NCBI RefSeq assembly: GCF_001877035.1
Contig: NZ_CP015756.1
Location: 4,607,501 to 4,671,500 of the forward strand
Source of the DNA: Clostridium estertheticum subsp. estertheticum
GTDB taxonomy: Bacteria; Bacillota; Clostridia; Clostridiales; Clostridiaceae
Reading direction: 5' to 3'
Length of the DNA stretch: 64,000 nucleotides
How positions within the stretch are numbered: the first letter of the stretch is position 1; every line of letters starts with the position of its first letter. Under the pieces are notes generated by a model that saw only the letters and a program-made list of their open reading frames with translations, had not been told where the DNA came from and made no database searches. This document shows, one piece after another, positions 1-10,904 of the stretch. Made by a program: the position numbers and the translations under genes.

Positions 1-1087
1 GAAGCACCGTCCTTACGTCTCCACCTTCAAGTTCTTCTTCATCGTATGCATTGACTAAGAATGCAAGAACAACTCTATCTGCTCCAAGTGATGGCTCTAT
101 ACAATATGGTACATATTTTTCATTAGTCATAGGATCTAAGTAACTTAAGTCATTTCCTGAATGTTCCATATGTTTCTTTAAATCATAATCAGTTCTATCG
201 GCAATTCCCCATAACTCTCCCCATCCAAAAGGAAACAAGAATTCTATATCACAAGTAGCGTTGCTATAAAATGATAATTCCTCTTTATCATGGTCTCTAA
301 ATCTTAAATTTTCTTTCTCCATTCCCAAGTTATATAAGAAGCTAGCACAATGTTCTTTCCAATATTTAAACCATTCTAAATCTGTACCCGGCTTACAGAA
401 AAACTCCAATTCCATTTGTTCAAATTCTCTTGTTCTGAAAATAAAGTTTCCTGGTGTTATTTCATTTCTAAAAGCCTTACCTACTTGACCTATACCAAAT
501 GGAATCTTTTTTCTTGATGCTCTTTGGACATTTTTAAAGTTTACGAAGATACCTTGAGCAGTTTCTGGTCTTAAATATATATCCGATTTTCCATCTTCCG
601 TTATTCCTTGAGATGTTTTAAACATTAAATTGAACTTTCTAATATCAGTGAAATTATTTTTGCCACATTTAGGACATACTATTTTATTTTTCTCCAAATA
701 ATCTTTTAACTCTTCATTTGTCCATCCATCGGCAGTAGCTACTTCTGCTCCAAGACTTGTCATATGATCTTCTACTAATTTGTCTGCTCTAAATCTAGCT
801 TTGCATTCTTTACAATCCATTAGTGGATCTGAAAACCCTCCAACATGACCTGTTGCAACCCATACTTCAGGATTCATTAGTATAGCGCAGTCAACTCCTA
901 CATTATATGGACTTTCTTGAACAAATTTTTTCCACCAAGCTTTTTTTACGTTATTTTTAAATTCAACCCCTAAAGGACCATAATCCCAAGAGTTAGCGAG
1001 TCCTCCATATATATCAGATCCCGGAAATACAAACCCTCTAGTTTTGCACAAAGTGACAATCTTATCCATGCTTTTTTTTAATACCAT
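1..1087 (-). CDS. glyS: Glycyl-tRNA synthetase, single-chain type (3' part outside window)
   Basis: Charges tRNA-Gly with glycine in the cytoplasm. About 362 N-terminal residues are visible; the gene runs off the left edge. The translation starts [19 protein letters not shown] and shows a Cys-rich insertion (CKECK followed by CPKCG), the class II segment [14 protein letters not shown], and motif 2 with [19 protein letters not shown]. This is the homodimeric alpha2-type enzyme and not the two-gene GlyQ/GlyS type. The ATG at 1087 follows an AGGAGG about 7 bases upstream. A T-box leader precedes it, so expression should rise when tRNA-Gly is uncharged. The catalytic motif 3 and the anticodon-binding domain lie outside the window. 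Confidence 0.95.
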   Translation of the reverse strand, partial: MVLKKSMDKIVTLCKTRGFVFPGSDIYGGLANSWDYGPLGVEFKNNVKKAWWKKFVQESPYNVGVDCAILMNPEVWVATGHVGGFSDPLMDCKECKARFRADKLVEDHMTSLGAEVATADGWTNEELKDYLEKNKIVCPKCGKNNFTDIRKFNLMFKTSQGITEDGKSDIYLRPETAQGIFVNFKNVQRASRKKIPFGIGQVGKAFRNEITPGNFIFRTREFEQMELEFFCKPGTDLEWFKYWKEHCASFLYNLGMEKENLRFRDHDKEELSFYSNATCDIEFLFPFGWGELWGIADRTDYDLKKHMEHSGNDLSYLDPMTNEKYVPYCIEPSLGADRVVLAFLVNAYDEEELEGGDVRTVL

Positions 1088-1112
1088 TTTAATACCTCCT
1101 AAATTTTCAATA

Positions 1113-1300
1113 TAAAAAAAGGACTATACCGTAAGGGACGAAATTTACTTCCGCGGTTCCACCCTTATTGGCACATGCCCTACTCTAAGTTTTATACACT
1201 CAAAAGTTCCTTTCACAATAATACTTTGATTGTTTACACTAGCCACAATCTCTCTTATAAAGTATTACTACTACTCTTCTTTATCATAGTGAAATATTTT
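1113..1300 (-). promoter_or_regulatory. T-box riboswitch leader of glyS
   Basis: Read on the minus strand the leader has the usual T-box parts in order: a GAAGAGTAGTA element near 1285-1275, an AGAGAG hairpin segment, a specifier-like stretch GTGAAAGGAACTTTTGAG with GGA (Gly codon) at 1210-1208, and the antiterminator core GGGTGGAACCGCGG at about 1167-1154. CGTCCCTTACGG and a T-run follow and form the alternative terminator. T-box leaders sense uncharged tRNA; the downstream enzyme and the GGA specifier agree on tRNA-Gly. The specifier assignment was made by eye. Confidence 0.9.
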
Positions 1301-1403
1301 ATTATATTAATGTATCATTAAATCTCATATTATGTTTAGTTTATATAATTATAGTGTTTATATAAGTAGCTTAATTACTATAATATATATTTCAAATAAA
1401 AAA

Positions 1404-1478
1404 TGGCTCCGCGAAAAGGATTTGAACCTTCAACCTATCGGTTAACAGCCGAGCGCTCCACCGTTGAGCTATCGCGGA
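1404..1478 (-). tRNA. tRNA-Asn (GUU)
   Basis: The reverse complement folds as a cloverleaf: acceptor TCCGCGA/TCGCGGA, anticodon loop CTGTTAA (anticodon GTT), T-arm GGTTCAAATCC, and an encoded 3' CCA. It sits between lysS and the glyS T-box. Confidence 0.95.
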
Positions 1479-1504
1479 ATAACATTATTTTTAACTCTAA
1501 TGAC

Positions 1505-1532
1505 ATTATACCACGTATAATTAAAAATGCAA
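1505..1532 (-). promoter_or_regulatory. SigA-type promoter of tRNA-Asn
   Basis: On the minus strand a TTGCAT box (1532-1527) and a TATAAT box (1510-1505) are separated by 16 bases. They end about 26 bases upstream of the mature tRNA. Confidence 0.6.
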
Positions 1533-1610
1533 TAGTTTTATTTTTATTAAAACAAAATATTGAAAATCACTAGGTTAATATTTTATATACTAATAACTAT
1601 ATTTAAAACA

Positions 1611-1643
1611 AAAGGGCATTTTAGTTTAACTAAAATACCCCTT
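1611..1643 (-). terminator. Intrinsic terminator of lysS
   Basis: A hairpin with arms AAGGGGTATTTTAGTT and AACTAAAATGCCCTTTT lies directly after the lysS stop and is followed by TTTTGTTTT on the minus strand. Confidence 0.8.
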
Positions 1644-1646
1644 ATA

Positions 1647-3176
1647 TTACTGAATTGGTTTCATTGTAGGGAATAGTATAACATCTCTTATTGAATAAGC
1701 ATCAGTTAGGAACATTACCAATCTATCAATTCCTATACCAAGACCTCCTGTTGGTGGCATTCCTGTTTCTAATGCGCTCATAAATTCTTCATCTATTAAA
1801 TATGCCTCATCATCGCCTAATTCTCTTTCTTTAGCTTGTTGCATAAATCTTTCTCTTTGAACAACTGGATCATTTAACTCTGAATATGCATTGCAAATTT
1901 CTCGTCCAAATATAAAACCTTCAAATCTCTCTGTAAACTCTTCATTCCCTCTCTTCTTCTTTGTAAGAGGGGATATTTCTACAGGGTAATCACATAAGAA
2001 TGTTGGTTGAATTAATTTTTCTTCCACATATACTTCAAATAATTCATTTAGGATATCTGCTTTTGTACAATCTTTTAATTCTTTTTTAAATTCTAGATGT
2101 TTTTCCTTAGCTATAACTCTAGCTTCTTCATTAGTAGCTATTTTAGCAAAATCTACACCTGAATATTCTCTTACTGCATCTACCATAGTAATTCTCCTCC
2201 ATGGTGGTGTAAAATCTATTTCAGTTCCTTGATAATTTACTTTTGTTGTTCCATGAATTTTTTCACAAACATAAGCTATCATATTTTCAGTGATTGCCAT
2301 CATATCATTATAATCCGCAAAAGCTTCATATAATTCTATCATTGTGAATTCTGGATTATGTCTTAAATCAGTTCCTTCATTTCTAAAGTTTTTACCCATA
2401 TCATATACTTTTTCAAAGCCAGCAACAATAAGTCTTTTTAAATATAACTCAGTAGCAATTCTAAGATACATATCAATGTCTAACGCATTATGATGTGTCA
2501 TAAATGGTCTTGCTGCAGCTCCTCCTGCTATTGGTGATAGTATTGGAGTTTCAACTTCTAAAAAGCCTTTATCATCTAAGAATTGTCTAATAGCCTTGAC
2601 TATCTGTATTCTCTTTAAAAAGGTATCTTTAACTTGTGGGTTAGATATTATATCTACTTCTCTTTGTCTATATCTTAAGTCAGGGTCTTTTAATCCATGC
2701 CATTTTTCTGGAAGCGGTTTTAGGGCTTTTGCTATTAGCTGAAAATCAACTATATGTAGTGATATCTCTCCAGTTTGTGTAACAAACGTTGTTCCAGTAA
2801 CACTTAAAAGATCTCCTATGTCAAAACTTTTATATTCTTTTAATTTTTCTTCGCCTACTGCATCTATTTTTATGTATAATTGGATTCTTCCATATCTATC
2901 TTGTAAATCAGAAAAACCAGCCTTACCATGAACCCTTTTAGACATAAGTCTCCCTGCTACAATAACCTGAGTTCCTTCTAATTTCTCATAATTGTCCTTA
3001 ACCTCTTGAGATGTATGAGTTCTCTCAACTTTGTACACATCAAATGGATCCTTGCCTTCTTCTTTTAAAGCAGTTAACTTTCGTCGTCTTATGGTCACCT
3101 GTTCATTATATTTAGATTCAAGTTCATGCATGCTTTTTTCATCGTTCTTTTCTTCATTCTTTTTTTCGTTTGACAT
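1647..3176 (-). CDS. lysS: Lysyl-tRNA synthetase, class II
   Basis: Attaches lysine to tRNA-Lys. The 509-residue product has the usual class II LysRS layout. A charged N-terminal extension is followed by an OB-fold anticodon-binding domain (about residues 65-170). The catalytic core holds motif 2 ([20 protein letters not shown]) and motif 3 ([15 protein letters not shown]) near the C-terminus. The ATG at 3176 has GGAGGGG upstream. It lies downstream of greA in the same direction, the order dusB-greA-lysS being common in clostridia. The N-terminal ~20 residues are unusually rich in Lys, Glu and Asn and probably disordered. Confidence 0.97.
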   Translation of the reverse strand: MSNEKKNEEKNDEKSMHELESKYNEQVTIRRRKLTALKEEGKDPFDVYKVERTHTSQEVKDNYEKLEGTQVIVAGRLMSKRVHGKAGFSDLQDRYGRIQLYIKIDAVGEEKLKEYKSFDIGDLLSVTGTTFVTQTGEISLHIVDFQLIAKALKPLPEKWHGLKDPDLRYRQREVDIISNPQVKDTFLKRIQIVKAIRQFLDDKGFLEVETPILSPIAGGAAARPFMTHHNALDIDMYLRIATELYLKRLIVAGFEKVYDMGKNFRNEGTDLRHNPEFTMIELYEAFADYNDMMAITENMIAYVCEKIHGTTKVNYQGTEIDFTPPWRRITMVDAVREYSGVDFAKIATNEEARVIAKEKHLEFKKELKDCTKADILNELFEVYVEEKLIQPTFLCDYPVEISPLTKKKRGNEEFTERFEGFIFGREICNAYSELNDPVVQRERFMQQAKERELGDDEAYLIDEEFMSALETGMPPTGGLGIGIDRLVMFLTDAYSIRDVILFPTMKPIQ

Positions 3177-3376
3177 TACTACCCCTCCTACTTTTCTCTA
3201 GGTCAGAAAATAATTATTAATAATTAAGTCTACCACAGTTTTTATATATATGTGTTTTATATATGTATATATTTCTTTAGGGCACCTACCAATTATAAAT
3301 TGTTAAGTACCCTTATTGTTTGTAACCGATTTATTGTTTATAAATACTCGTTCTATAATAAATGACTTTTAAATAA

Positions 3377-3859
3377 TTACCCACGTCGTACTTCTAATAT
3401 TTCATATTTACTAATACCATCCGGTACAGTAACCTCTATAATTGCTCCTACCTTCTTACCAACAAGCGTTCTTCCAACTGGCGATTCATATGATATTTTA
3501 TTTACCATTGGATCTGCTTCTGCTGATCCCACTATATAAAATTCAACCTCTTCATCAAATTGATAGTCCCTTACTTTGACTATAGCTCCAATACTCACTA
3601 CATCTTTTTTAATATCGTTCTCATCTATGACATTTGCATTTCTAAGCATATTTTCCAATTGTAGTATCTTTCCCTCTACAAACGCTTGCTCATTCTTAGC
3701 ATCATCATACTCCGAGTTTTCACTCAAGTCTCCATATCCAAGTGCTACTTTTATCTTTTCTGTTATATCTTTTCTTTTGACGGTTTTAAGAATTTCTAAT
3801 TGTGCCTCCAACTTTGTAATTCCCTCATAGGTCATCACGTATTGTTTTGGTTCACTCAT
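3377..3859 (-). CDS. greA: Transcription elongation factor GreA
   Basis: Enters the RNA polymerase secondary channel and stimulates cleavage of backtracked RNA. The 160-residue length is typical. An N-terminal coiled coil (about residues 10-75) carries the acidic tip in [16 protein letters not shown]-terminal FKBP-like domain ends in [14 protein letters not shown] and a short tail. The ATG has AAAGGGGAG upstream. Two SigA-like promoters (4107-4079 and 4017-3990) precede it, leaving a leader of up to about 210 bases. Confidence 0.96.
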   Translation of the reverse strand: MSEPKQYVMTYEGITKLEAQLEILKTVKRKDITEKIKVALGYGDLSENSEYDDAKNEQAFVEGKILQLENMLRNANVIDENDIKKDVVSIGAIVKVRDYQFDEEVEFYIVGSAEADPMVNKISYESPVGRTLVGKKVGAIIEVTVPDGISKYEILEVRRG

Positions 3860-4078
3860 ATATTTCTCCCCTTTTAAATTTTTATTACATAAGTTAATAA
3901 CTATTTATAAAATCCACTATAAATTAACAATCCCATGATATGTTGCTCCCCCATCACGATATTGTTTTTTAAGTATATCCGAAATCCACTTTATATAATA
4001 TAAGACTAATAAGTCAAATTAATGAATTATTCGGTCTAAAATTTATTATTATAATAACAATCATGTAACCATTTAGCC

Positions 4079-4107
4079 ATTATAAATCAGAGAGTCGATA
4101 TTGTCAA
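4079..4107 (-). promoter_or_regulatory. SigA consensus promoter upstream of greA
   Basis: A perfect TTGACA (4107-4102) and TATAAT (4084-4079) are 17 bases apart on the minus strand. A second weaker pair, TTGACT (4017-4012) and TATAAA (3995-3990) with a 16-base spacer, lies closer to greA. Transcription from the upstream promoter would give a leader of about 210 bases. Confidence 0.75.
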
Positions 4108-4126
4108 TATATTTTATTGACATATG

Positions 4127-4225
4127 CTAACTTATCACATTCTTATTTAATTTTATATATGCTGTTTTAATATCATAAATTTCATCATTTGTTACATTTA
4201 GAGCTACATATAAAATTGGATTCAT
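4127..4225 (-). pseudogene. Possible remnant of a J-domain-like gene
   Basis: A 32-codon reading frame translates as MNPILYVALNVTNDEIYDI then KTAYIKLNKNVIS. The pattern resembles the start of a DnaJ J-domain (aromatic-x-x-L-x-V, D-E-I, A-Y-x-K-L) but stops before the HPD motif. There is only a weak GGTG upstream. It could be decayed coding sequence or chance. The rest of the 3860-4322 gap holds the greA promoters and no other recognisable gene. Confidence 0.25.
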
Positions 4226-4322
4226 CCATACACACCTTATAAATTAATGTATTACTATCTTATTCAGTGTTAAATCTATAAATTCATGTTTTAACTATAT
4301 ATTTATAGTCTTCTATTAAACT

Positions 4323-5294
4323 TTAAACAATCTTCAAAAACTCTTTGTACTCTAAAAGCAATTGCTTAACCTCACCATAATTTTTTTTAGTATTAATTTT
4401 ATTCTTAATTTCTGTGCAATTGGTAAGGCCTTTAATATACCAAGCTGTGTGTTTCCTCATTTCTCTAACTGCCTTAATTTCTTCATAATATTTTACAGCT
4501 AAATCCAAATGCCTTATGCACATATCTATTTTCTCATCCTGCGTAGGGTATATGACCTCTTCTTTATTTATTGCCTGCATAACTTCTCTAAAAATCCATG
4601 GATTACCCATAGCCCCTCTTGCAATCATTATAGCATCGCAACCAGTAATTTCTTTTATCCGAATAGCATCCTCTACAGAAAATATATCACCATTACCTAT
4701 CACTGGTACTTTAACACTTTCTTTCACAGCCCTTATAATATCCCAATCAGCTTTGCCTTCATACATTTGTTCGCGAGTCCTGCCATGCACCGCAATAGCA
4801 TCTATACCAGCATCTTCCATGTATTTAGCAAATTCTACAGCATTAATACTATCTGAATCAAAACCTTTTCTAAATTTGACTGTAACAGGCTTTGTAGAAA
4901 CCTTCTTCATTTCTTTTATTATTTGAGCTGCAAGTTTAGGATTTTTCATTAAAGCAGATCCCTCACCATTTTTCACTATTTTATGTACCGGACACCCCAT
5001 ATTTACATCTACAATACATATATCATCCCTTGTATTGAAAATTTCACAAGCACTAGCCATAATCTTAGGATCATTTCCAAATATCTGAATAGCTACAGGT
5101 TTCTCCTCGCTCGATATTCGCATAAGCGACTGCGTATTACTACTACCATAATACATTCCTTTAGCACTTACCATCTCAGAATACAAAAGGCCACAACCTA
5201 GTTCTTTGCATAACCCTCTAAATGCAATATCTGTGATTCCTGCCATAGGAGCTAAAAAAACATCACTTTTAAATTCGACATTTGATATTTTCAT
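4323..5294 (-). CDS. dusB: tRNA-dihydrouridine synthase (DusB family)
   Basis: FMN-dependent reduction of uridine to dihydrouridine in tRNA. The 323-residue product has the TIM-barrel start [20 protein letters not shown], the catalytic cysteine C101 in [20 protein letters not shown], and the GNGDIFS and [11 protein letters not shown] flavin-binding segments. It follows coaX in the same direction. The ribosome binding site AAGGAG with GATTTAATG is not ordinary intergenic sequence: it is the conserved tail of a dispersed hairpin repeat (5294-5347) that fills almost the entire space between coaX and dusB. Confidence 0.95.
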   Translation of the reverse strand: MKISNVEFKSDVFLAPMAGITDIAFRGLCKELGCGLLYSEMVSAKGMYYGSSNTQSLMRISSEEKPVAIQIFGNDPKIMASACEIFNTRDDICIVDVNMGCPVHKIVKNGEGSALMKNPKLAAQIIKEMKKVSTKPVTVKFRKGFDSDSINAVEFAKYMEDAGIDAIAVHGRTREQMYEGKADWDIIRAVKESVKVPVIGNGDIFSVEDAIRIKEITGCDAIMIARGAMGNPWIFREVMQAINKEEVIYPTQDEKIDMCIRHLDLAVKYYEEIKAVREMRKHTAWYIKGLTNCTEIKNKINTKKNYGEVKQLLLEYKEFLKIV

Positions 5295-5347
5295 TAAATC
5301 CTCTCCTTGGTCGCTGTAATATTAATGACTTCTGAAATGTCATTAAA
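5294..5347 (-). repeat. Family A hairpin repeat, copy 1 (minimal, carries the dusB RBS)
   Basis: On the minus strand this reads TTTAATGACATTTCAGAAG, then TCATTAATATTACAGCGACC, then AAGGAGAGGATTTAATG. It matches the two ends of the longer copies at 18541, 42281, 58955 and 60436, with the central part deleted. The tail supplies the Shine-Dalgarno sequence and the spacing to the dusB ATG. Confidence 0.7.
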
Positions 5348-5351
5348 GCCC

Positions 5352-6131
5352 CTATTCCCTATTTTTCTCATAAATCATTCTAAGCCCTTCTAATGTGAGA
5401 TTGGGATGGAACTCATCAATAGCCGAAGAGTTTTTGGTTATTAAGTTTGAAAGCCCTCCTGTTGCAACTACAAAAGGTTCTTCTTCTCCCACATTAATCA
5501 TTTCACTTTTCATTTTATTAACAATATACTCTACCTGTCCAATATATCCATATATTATCCCCGACTGCATACTTGCAACAGTATTTTTGCATATAACTGT
5601 ATCTGGTTTTATAAGCTCCACTCTCGGTAACTTTGCAGCTCTCTCAAACAAAGCTTCTGAAGCTATTTTGATACCAGGGCATATTGTTCCACCTAAATAA
5701 TTAGCATCTTTACTTATAGCACAAAAGGTTGTAGCAGTTCCAAAATCAATCAAAATTAATGATCTATTATAAATTGCATGAGCAGATACAGCGTTAACAA
5801 TCCTATCTGCACCTACTTCTTTAGGATTATCGTATTTTACATTTATACCAGTCTTTATACCTGGTCCAACTATCATAGGTATTAAATCAAAATATTTTCT
5901 TATCATATGTTCTAGTGAATACATAATATTTGGAACAACAGAGGAAATTATTACTCCTTTAATGTGTTCTACCTTTATGTTTCGCTGATGAAATAATTGC
6001 ATTACTTGAATCCCATATTCGTCAGCAGTTCTTTTTGCATCAGTAGAAAGTCTCCACTCCACAAGTAATTCCTTTTCCTTAAAAACTCCTAATACAGTAT
6101 TAGTATTTCCAACGTCTAAAACTAAAATCAC
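5352..6131 (-). CDS. coaX: Type III pantothenate kinase
   Basis: Phosphorylates pantothenate, the first step of coenzyme A synthesis. The sequence begins [15 protein letters not shown], the phosphate-binding loop of this ASKHA-fold family, and contains [12 protein letters not shown] and [16 protein letters not shown] place the start at GTG 6131 (259 residues), because AGGCGG lies 8 bases upstream and the protein then begins at the family's usual position. A GTG at 6140 would directly abut that site. It follows fhs, from which it is separated by a terminator, and precedes dusB. A short hairpin (GCGACTT/AAGTCGT) lies at about 6156-6172 in its leader. Confidence 0.94.
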   Translation of the reverse strand: MILVLDVGNTNTVLGVFKEKELLVEWRLSTDAKRTADEYGIQVMQLFHQRNIKVEHIKGVIISSVVPNIMYSLEHMIRKYFDLIPMIVGPGIKTGINVKYDNPKEVGADRIVNAVSAHAIYNRSLILIDFGTATTFCAISKDANYLGGTICPGIKIASEALFERAAKLPRVELIKPDTVICKNTVASMQSGIIYGYIGQVEYIVNKMKSEMINVGEEEPFVVATGGLSNLITKNSSAIDEFHPNLTLEGLRMIYEKNRE

Positions 6132-6374
6132 TTTATACACCGCCTATATAATATAAAACGACTTACAAGTCGCTTTATGATTTTCCTATGTTAAAACATA
6201 TAATAACACATCAAATACAATAAAACATCTATATAAAACATTGCTAATTTATCAATCTAATTCTAACAATTTGAATATATTTGTCAAGTTAAATATTTAT
6301 AAAATATTTTATATCAAATACATTTCATCAAAGTATTTATTTTCATTTTTAATGATATATATTGTCATCCAAAA

Positions 6375-6411
6375 ATAAGGATGTTATAGATATAGTCTAC
6401 AACATCCTTAT
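6375..6411 (-). terminator. Intrinsic terminator of fhs
   Basis: Arms ATAAGGATGTTGTAGA and TATAACATCCTTAT with a TTTTT run on the minus strand, just after fhs. The rest of the gap (6132-6437) is AT-rich with no other recognisable gene. Confidence 0.85.
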
Positions 6412-6437
6412 CAAAATAAAGCAATAACATTAATTTT

Positions 6438-8108
6438 TTAGAATAGACCTGTAATAGTACCATCTTCAAAGATATCCATCTTATTCGCCGCTGGGATCTT
6501 TGGAAGACCAGGCATTGTCATTATATTTCCCGTTAAGGCCACAATGAACCCAGCTCCATTAGATATAGTAATTTCTTTTATATTTATTGTAAAATTTGTT
6601 GGTCTTCCCAAAAGCTTTGGATTATCTGACAAAGAGTTTTGAGTTTTAGCAACACATATAGGAACCTTGTCTAACCCAAGTTTTTCTATTTCAGCAATTT
6701 GCTTGTTTGCAGAAGGACTGTATTCTACGCCATCTGCTCCATAAATTTCCTTGGAAATAACATTTATTTTTTCTTTTATAGAAAGTTGCACATCATATAG
6801 AACCTTAAAATTACTTTTATTATTTTCAATAGTGGCTATTACTTTACTCGCGAGTTCTAGTCCTCCATCTGCGCCATTTTCCCAAACCTCAGTCAAATCT
6901 ACTTTAACACCTTTTTTAACACAAAAGTCTTTTATACATTCGATTTCTTTTTGCGTATCTGTAACAAATTTATTTATTGCTACTATTACCTGAACTCCAT
7001 ATTTTTCAATATTCTCTATTTGTTTTTCTAAGTTTCCAATTCCTTTTGAAAGTGCTTCCACGTTAGGTTCGTTTAATTTATCTTTTTTTACTCCACCATG
7101 ATGTTTTAGTGCTCTTATCGTAGCCACAAGAACCACGCAATCTGGTTTTAATTTGCCATATCTACATTTAATATCAAAGAATTTTTCGGCACCTAAATCT
7201 GCTCCAAATCCGGCTTCAGTTACAACGTAATCTCCTAACTTTAAAGCCATTTTTGTTGCTAGTAGACTATTGCAACCATGAGCGATATTAGCAAAAGGTC
7301 CGCCATGTATTATGGCTGGAGTATTACCTAATGTCTGAACTAGATTTGGTTTTATAGCATCCTTCATAAGTAGTGCCATCGCACCATTAACAGCTAAATC
7401 TTTACAATAAACCGGGTTACCCCCTAGGTCATATGCAACCAATATTCTACCCATTCTTTCCTTTAAGTCCATAAGGTTACTCGCCAAACATAAAATAGCC
7501 ATTATTTCAGACGCGACAGTTATCATAAACCCATCTTCACGTGTAAATCCATTAGGTTTACCACCAAGTCCAACAATAATATGTCTTAAAGCCCTATCAT
7601 TCATATCCATGACTCTTTTAAATATAATTTTTCTGCTATCAATTCCAAGAACGTTACCTTGCTGAATATGATTGTCTATAGCTGCTGATAATAAATTGTT
7701 AGCGGCAGTTATAGCATACATATCACCTGTAAAATGCAAATTTATATCCTCCATTGGCACTACTTGCGCATATCCACCGCCAGCAGCTCCACCTTTAATA
7801 CCGAATACTGGTCCAAGTGATGGTTCTCTTAAGGCTATCACTGCATTTTTACCTTGTTTGCATAAGGCCTCGGCAAGTCCTATTGTAACAGTAGATTTCC
7901 CTTCGCCTGCTGGAGTAGGATTAATAGCTGTAACTAATATTAACTTCCCATCTTTTCTATTTTCATTTCTTCTTAGTACATCAAGCGAAATCTTTGCTTT
8001 ATATTTTCCATATAAATCAATATCATCTTCACCTAATCCCATCTTCTTTGCAACTGCACTTATATGTAACATCTTAGCACTTTGTGCAATTTCTATATCA
8101 CTTTTCAT
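6438..8108 (-). CDS. fhs: Formate--tetrahydrofolate ligase
   Basis: ATP-dependent formylation of tetrahydrofolate to 10-formyl-THF, an entry step of one-carbon metabolism and of the Wood-Ljungdahl methyl branch. I place the start at ATG 8108, because AAGGGG lies 8 bases upstream. This gives 556 residues, the usual family length. The P-loop [19 protein letters not shown], the segment [22 protein letters not shown] and the C-terminal [18 protein letters not shown] are all present. It is a stand-alone gene with its own terminator, inserted between ftsH and coaX, which are neighbours in Bacillus. Confidence 0.97.
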   Translation of the reverse strand: MKSDIEIAQSAKMLHISAVAKKMGLGEDDIDLYGKYKAKISLDVLRRNENRKDGKLILVTAINPTPAGEGKSTVTIGLAEALCKQGKNAVIALREPSLGPVFGIKGGAAGGGYAQVVPMEDINLHFTGDMYAITAANNLLSAAIDNHIQQGNVLGIDSRKIIFKRVMDMNDRALRHIIVGLGGKPNGFTREDGFMITVASEIMAILCLASNLMDLKERMGRILVAYDLGGNPVYCKDLAVNGAMALLMKDAIKPNLVQTLGNTPAIIHGGPFANIAHGCNSLLATKMALKLGDYVVTEAGFGADLGAEKFFDIKCRYGKLKPDCVVLVATIRALKHHGGVKKDKLNEPNVEALSKGIGNLEKQIENIEKYGVQVIVAINKFVTDTQKEIECIKDFCVKKGVKVDLTEVWENGADGGLELASKVIATIENNKSNFKVLYDVQLSIKEKINVISKEIYGADGVEYSPSANKQIAEIEKLGLDKVPICVAKTQNSLSDNPKLLGRPTNFTINIKEITISNGAGFIVALTGNIMTMPGLPKIPAANKMDIFEDGTITGLF

Positions 8109-8391
8109 ATACTTCACCCCTTATATATAAATTAAACAGAAAGCATTCCTTTATAGAAATTATTCCTGTTATAGTTCTAAATATAATTTTATTATCATCT
8201 CTTGTGGTACATATATATATTTTTTAATTTACTTAATTGTATTAATTACTAAAATTCATACATGTTTATTCCCTTATAGAACCAACATTTTATATTATAT
8301 CACAACTTATATCAAATGTTTAAATAGAAGTTAAGTAAATCTTCAGAAGATTCTTATGATAAAATATTATTTAATTTATTTTTAGGCTAAA
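8109..8391. other. Non-coding leader between ftsH terminator and fhs
   Basis: About 280 bases of AT-rich sequence without a convincing gene. It should contain the fhs promoter: on the minus strand a TATAAT-like box lies near 8300, but I cannot pair it with a good -35. I see no riboswitch that I can name. Confidence 0.4.
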
Positions 8392-8423
8392 AAAAGACAT
8401 ACAGTAATTTCTGTATGTCTTTT
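8392..8423 (-). terminator. Intrinsic terminator of ftsH
   Basis: Arms AAAAGACATACAG and CTGTATGTCTTTT flank a short loop just past the ftsH stop codon, with T residues following on the minus strand. Confidence 0.85.
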
Positions 8424-8435
8424 AACTTCAATAAT

Positions 8436-10265
8436 CTATGATAATTCTATTTCAGATGATTCTGTTCTAGCAATTATAGCCTCAAATTCAGCACCCTCTA
8501 ATTTTTCTTTTAAAAGTAATTCTTGAGCTACCGCATGAAGTTTACTTATATTCTCAGCAAGAATCTTTTCGGCTTTTGCATATGCTTCGTCAATAAGATC
8601 TTTAACTTCTGAATCTATTTGGAAAGCTACTTGTTCACTAAAGTTTCTACTTTTACCTAAATCTCTTCCAAGGAATACTTCATTATGGTCATTACCAAAA
8701 GATATTGGTCCAAGCTCATCACTCATCCCATACTCCATGACCATTTTTCTTGCGATAGCTGATGCTCTATCAATATCATTTTTAGCACCAGTGCTAATAT
8801 CTTTCATTATTAGTTTTTCTGCAACTCTACCACCAAGCAGTCCAACCATCTCATCTTTAAGCTTTAACTTTGAAGTATAAGATGTATCTTCTTCAGGCAA
8901 ATGCATTGTATATCCACCTGCCATACCTCTTGGTATAATGCTTATTTGATGAATAGGATCTGATAACGGTGAATACTTCATTACCACCGCATGCCCTGCT
9001 TCATGATATGCAGTTAATTTTCTATCTTTTTCACTAATGACCCGGCTCTTTTTCTCAGGTCCTGCAATAACTCTAGTTACCGCTTCATCAAGCTCTACCA
9101 TTTCTATAATCTGTTTATTTTTTCTTACAGTAAGCAATGCAGCTTCATTCATTAGATTTTCTAGATCTGCACCAGTAAATCCTGGTGTTCTCTTAGCTAA
9201 TACATCAAGCTTTACCTCATCTGCTAATTGCTTATTCTTAGAATGTACTTTAAGAATCTCTTCTCTTCCCTTAACATCAGGTGCACCTACTAATATATGT
9301 CTATCAAATCTGCCCGGTCTTAAAAGAGCCGGATCTAGTATATCTGGTCTATTGGTTGCAGCTATCATGATTATACCTTCATTAACACCAAATCCATCCA
9401 TTTCAACTAATAACTGATTTAGAGTTTGTTCTCGTTCATCATGACCACCACCAACACCAGCACCTCTTTGTCTACCTACTGCATCAATCTCATCAATAAA
9501 TATTATACAAGGAGCACTTTTTTTGGCTTGCTCAAATAAATCTCTTACTCTTGAGGCTCCAACCCCGACAAACATTTCTACAAAATCAGATCCCGATATA
9601 CTATAAAATGGGACTCCTGCTTCTCCTGAAACAGCTCTTGCAAGTAAAGTCTTACCTGTACCTGGTGGACCAACAAGTAATATTCCTTTAGGAATTCTTG
9701 CACCTGCATCTAAGTATCTTTTAGGTTGTTTTAAGAAATCTACAACTTCTGCAAGCTCGTCCTTTTCTTCATCTTCACCCGCCACATCATCAAATGTAAC
9801 TTTCTTCTTATCAAGCGTTGCAATCTTGGCTCTACTTTTGCCAAAATTCATTACCCCTCTATTACCGCCACCGCCGCCGCCTTGCGATTGTTGCATATAC
9901 ATAAACCAAAACGCTACTAGCATTAAAACAATAAGAAGTGTTGGTACTATTTGCAACCACATCGGCATGCTTGCTGGTTTTATATATGTTTCTGTAACTT
10001 TGTCATTTGGATGTTCATCCATAACTTGCATTAATCTCGATAGTGGAACTATCGTTTCATATTGCGTCCCGTCAGTTAATTCTCCCGTTATTGTTTTATC
10101 TTCTCTTACTTGAACACTTTTAATATCTTTCTTAATCCACTGTTCTTGGAATTTATCAACACTGAGTGTGGTATCCTTTTTATCAGCATCTTTAAAGGTC
10201 ACCGCTGCAAAAATCACAAGCACAAATACTACGAGCCAAACTGATGCACTAGAAATCTTTTTCAT
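8436..10265 (-). CDS. ftsH: ATP-dependent zinc metalloprotease FtsH
   Basis: Membrane-anchored AAA+ protease that degrades misfolded and regulatory proteins. The 609-residue product has TM helices at about residues 8-25 and 103-124 around an extracytoplasmic segment and a Gly-rich linker (QGGGGGGN). Walker A is GPPGTGKT, Walker B is [12 protein letters not shown], and the second region of homology is [19 protein letters not shown]. The zinc site is HEAGH with a downstream Asp. It lies downstream of tilS and hpt as in Bacillus. A GAGGGGGG stretch precedes the ATG. Confidence 0.97.
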   Translation of the reverse strand: MKKISSASVWLVVFVLVIFAAVTFKDADKKDTTLSVDKFQEQWIKKDIKSVQVREDKTITGELTDGTQYETIVPLSRLMQVMDEHPNDKVTETYIKPASMPMWLQIVPTLLIVLMLVAFWFMYMQQSQGGGGGGNRGVMNFGKSRAKIATLDKKKVTFDDVAGEDEEKDELAEVVDFLKQPKRYLDAGARIPKGILLVGPPGTGKTLLARAVSGEAGVPFYSISGSDFVEMFVGVGASRVRDLFEQAKKSAPCIIFIDEIDAVGRQRGAGVGGGHDEREQTLNQLLVEMDGFGVNEGIIMIAATNRPDILDPALLRPGRFDRHILVGAPDVKGREEILKVHSKNKQLADEVKLDVLAKRTPGFTGADLENLMNEAALLTVRKNKQIIEMVELDEAVTRVIAGPEKKSRVISEKDRKLTAYHEAGHAVVMKYSPLSDPIHQISIIPRGMAGGYTMHLPEEDTSYTSKLKLKDEMVGLLGGRVAEKLIMKDISTGAKNDIDRASAIARKMVMEYGMSDELGPISFGNDHNEVFLGRDLGKSRNFSEQVAFQIDSEVKDLIDEAYAKAEKILAENISKLHAVAQELLLKEKLEGAEFEAIIARTESSEIELS

Positions 10266-10365
10266 TAGAACCCCCCCTCTCTTTTCATTTATTATGAAAT
10301 TTTATCACATTAAAAAGCACTTGACAATAATATATATATTAATAAGTAATTATTATAATACACAC

Positions 10366-10902
10366 TTATTTATAAATTTCATCTTTTAATATTCCTATAT
10401 ACGGTAAATTTCTATATCTTTCTGCATAGTCCATGCCAAACCCTACAATGAAAAAGTCCGGTACATCAAACCCTACATATTTAACATCTATATCTACCTT
10501 TCTTCTTTCTGGTTTATTAAGTAAACATATAATTTCTAAACTATTTGGTTTTCTTGCAGATAGACACTTCATTAGATATTTGAGTGTAACACCTGAATCT
10601 ATAATGTCTTCTACTATAAGTACGTCTTTTCCTTGAATTTCAAAGTCTAAATCCTTAAGTATTCTTACAACTCCTGAAGTTTTAGTTGAATTTCCGTAAC
10701 TCGATACTGCCATAAAATCCATTTTACATGGAATTGTAATTTCTTTTAACAAATCTGACATAAATATAACTGAACCCTTTAAAATACCAATAAGTATAAG
10801 ATCCTTACCATAATAATCTTTACTTACCTTTTCACCCATTTGCCTGATTTTGTCCCTTAATTGTTCTTCATTGTAAAGTACCTCTTTAATATCGTTATTC
10901 AT
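10366..10902 (-). CDS. hpt: Hypoxanthine phosphoribosyltransferase
   Basis: Purine salvage: converts hypoxanthine or guanine plus PRPP to the nucleotide. It has 178 residues, with the PRPP-binding motif VLIVEDIIDSGVTLKYL and the SYGNST segment of the flexible loop. It starts 2 bases after the tilS stop, so the two are almost certainly co-transcribed. The tilS-hpt-ftsH order is widely conserved in Firmicutes. Confidence 0.96.
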   Translation of the reverse strand: MNNDIKEVLYNEEQLRDKIRQMGEKVSKDYYGKDLILIGILKGSVIFMSDLLKEITIPCKMDFMAVSSYGNSTKTSGVVRILKDLDFEIQGKDVLIVEDIIDSGVTLKYLMKCLSARKPNSLEIICLLNKPERRKVDIDVKYVGFDVPDFFIVGFGMDYAERYRNLPYIGILKDEIYK

Positions 10903-10904
10903 TT

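Noticed and set aside
3930-3970. Imperfect inverted sequence (CAATCCCATGATATG and ATCACGATATTG) in the greA leader
   Set aside because: Pairing is short and interrupted, there is no T-run, and it does not match either repeat family.
4509-4926. Plus-strand open frames of 115 and 136 codons
   Set aside because: They are antisense to dusB, lack ribosome binding sites and resemble no protein; dusB has full family motifs.
7672-8130. Plus-strand open frame of 152 codons
   Set aside because: Antisense to the conserved P-loop region of fhs; Ser/Ile/Pro-rich shadow composition and no RBS.
8341-8365. AATCTTCAGAAGATT near the ftsH terminator as a possible family A fragment
   Set aside because: Only a short self-complementary TTCAGAAG core is shared; neither the TTAACGAC arm nor the AAGGAGATG tail is present.
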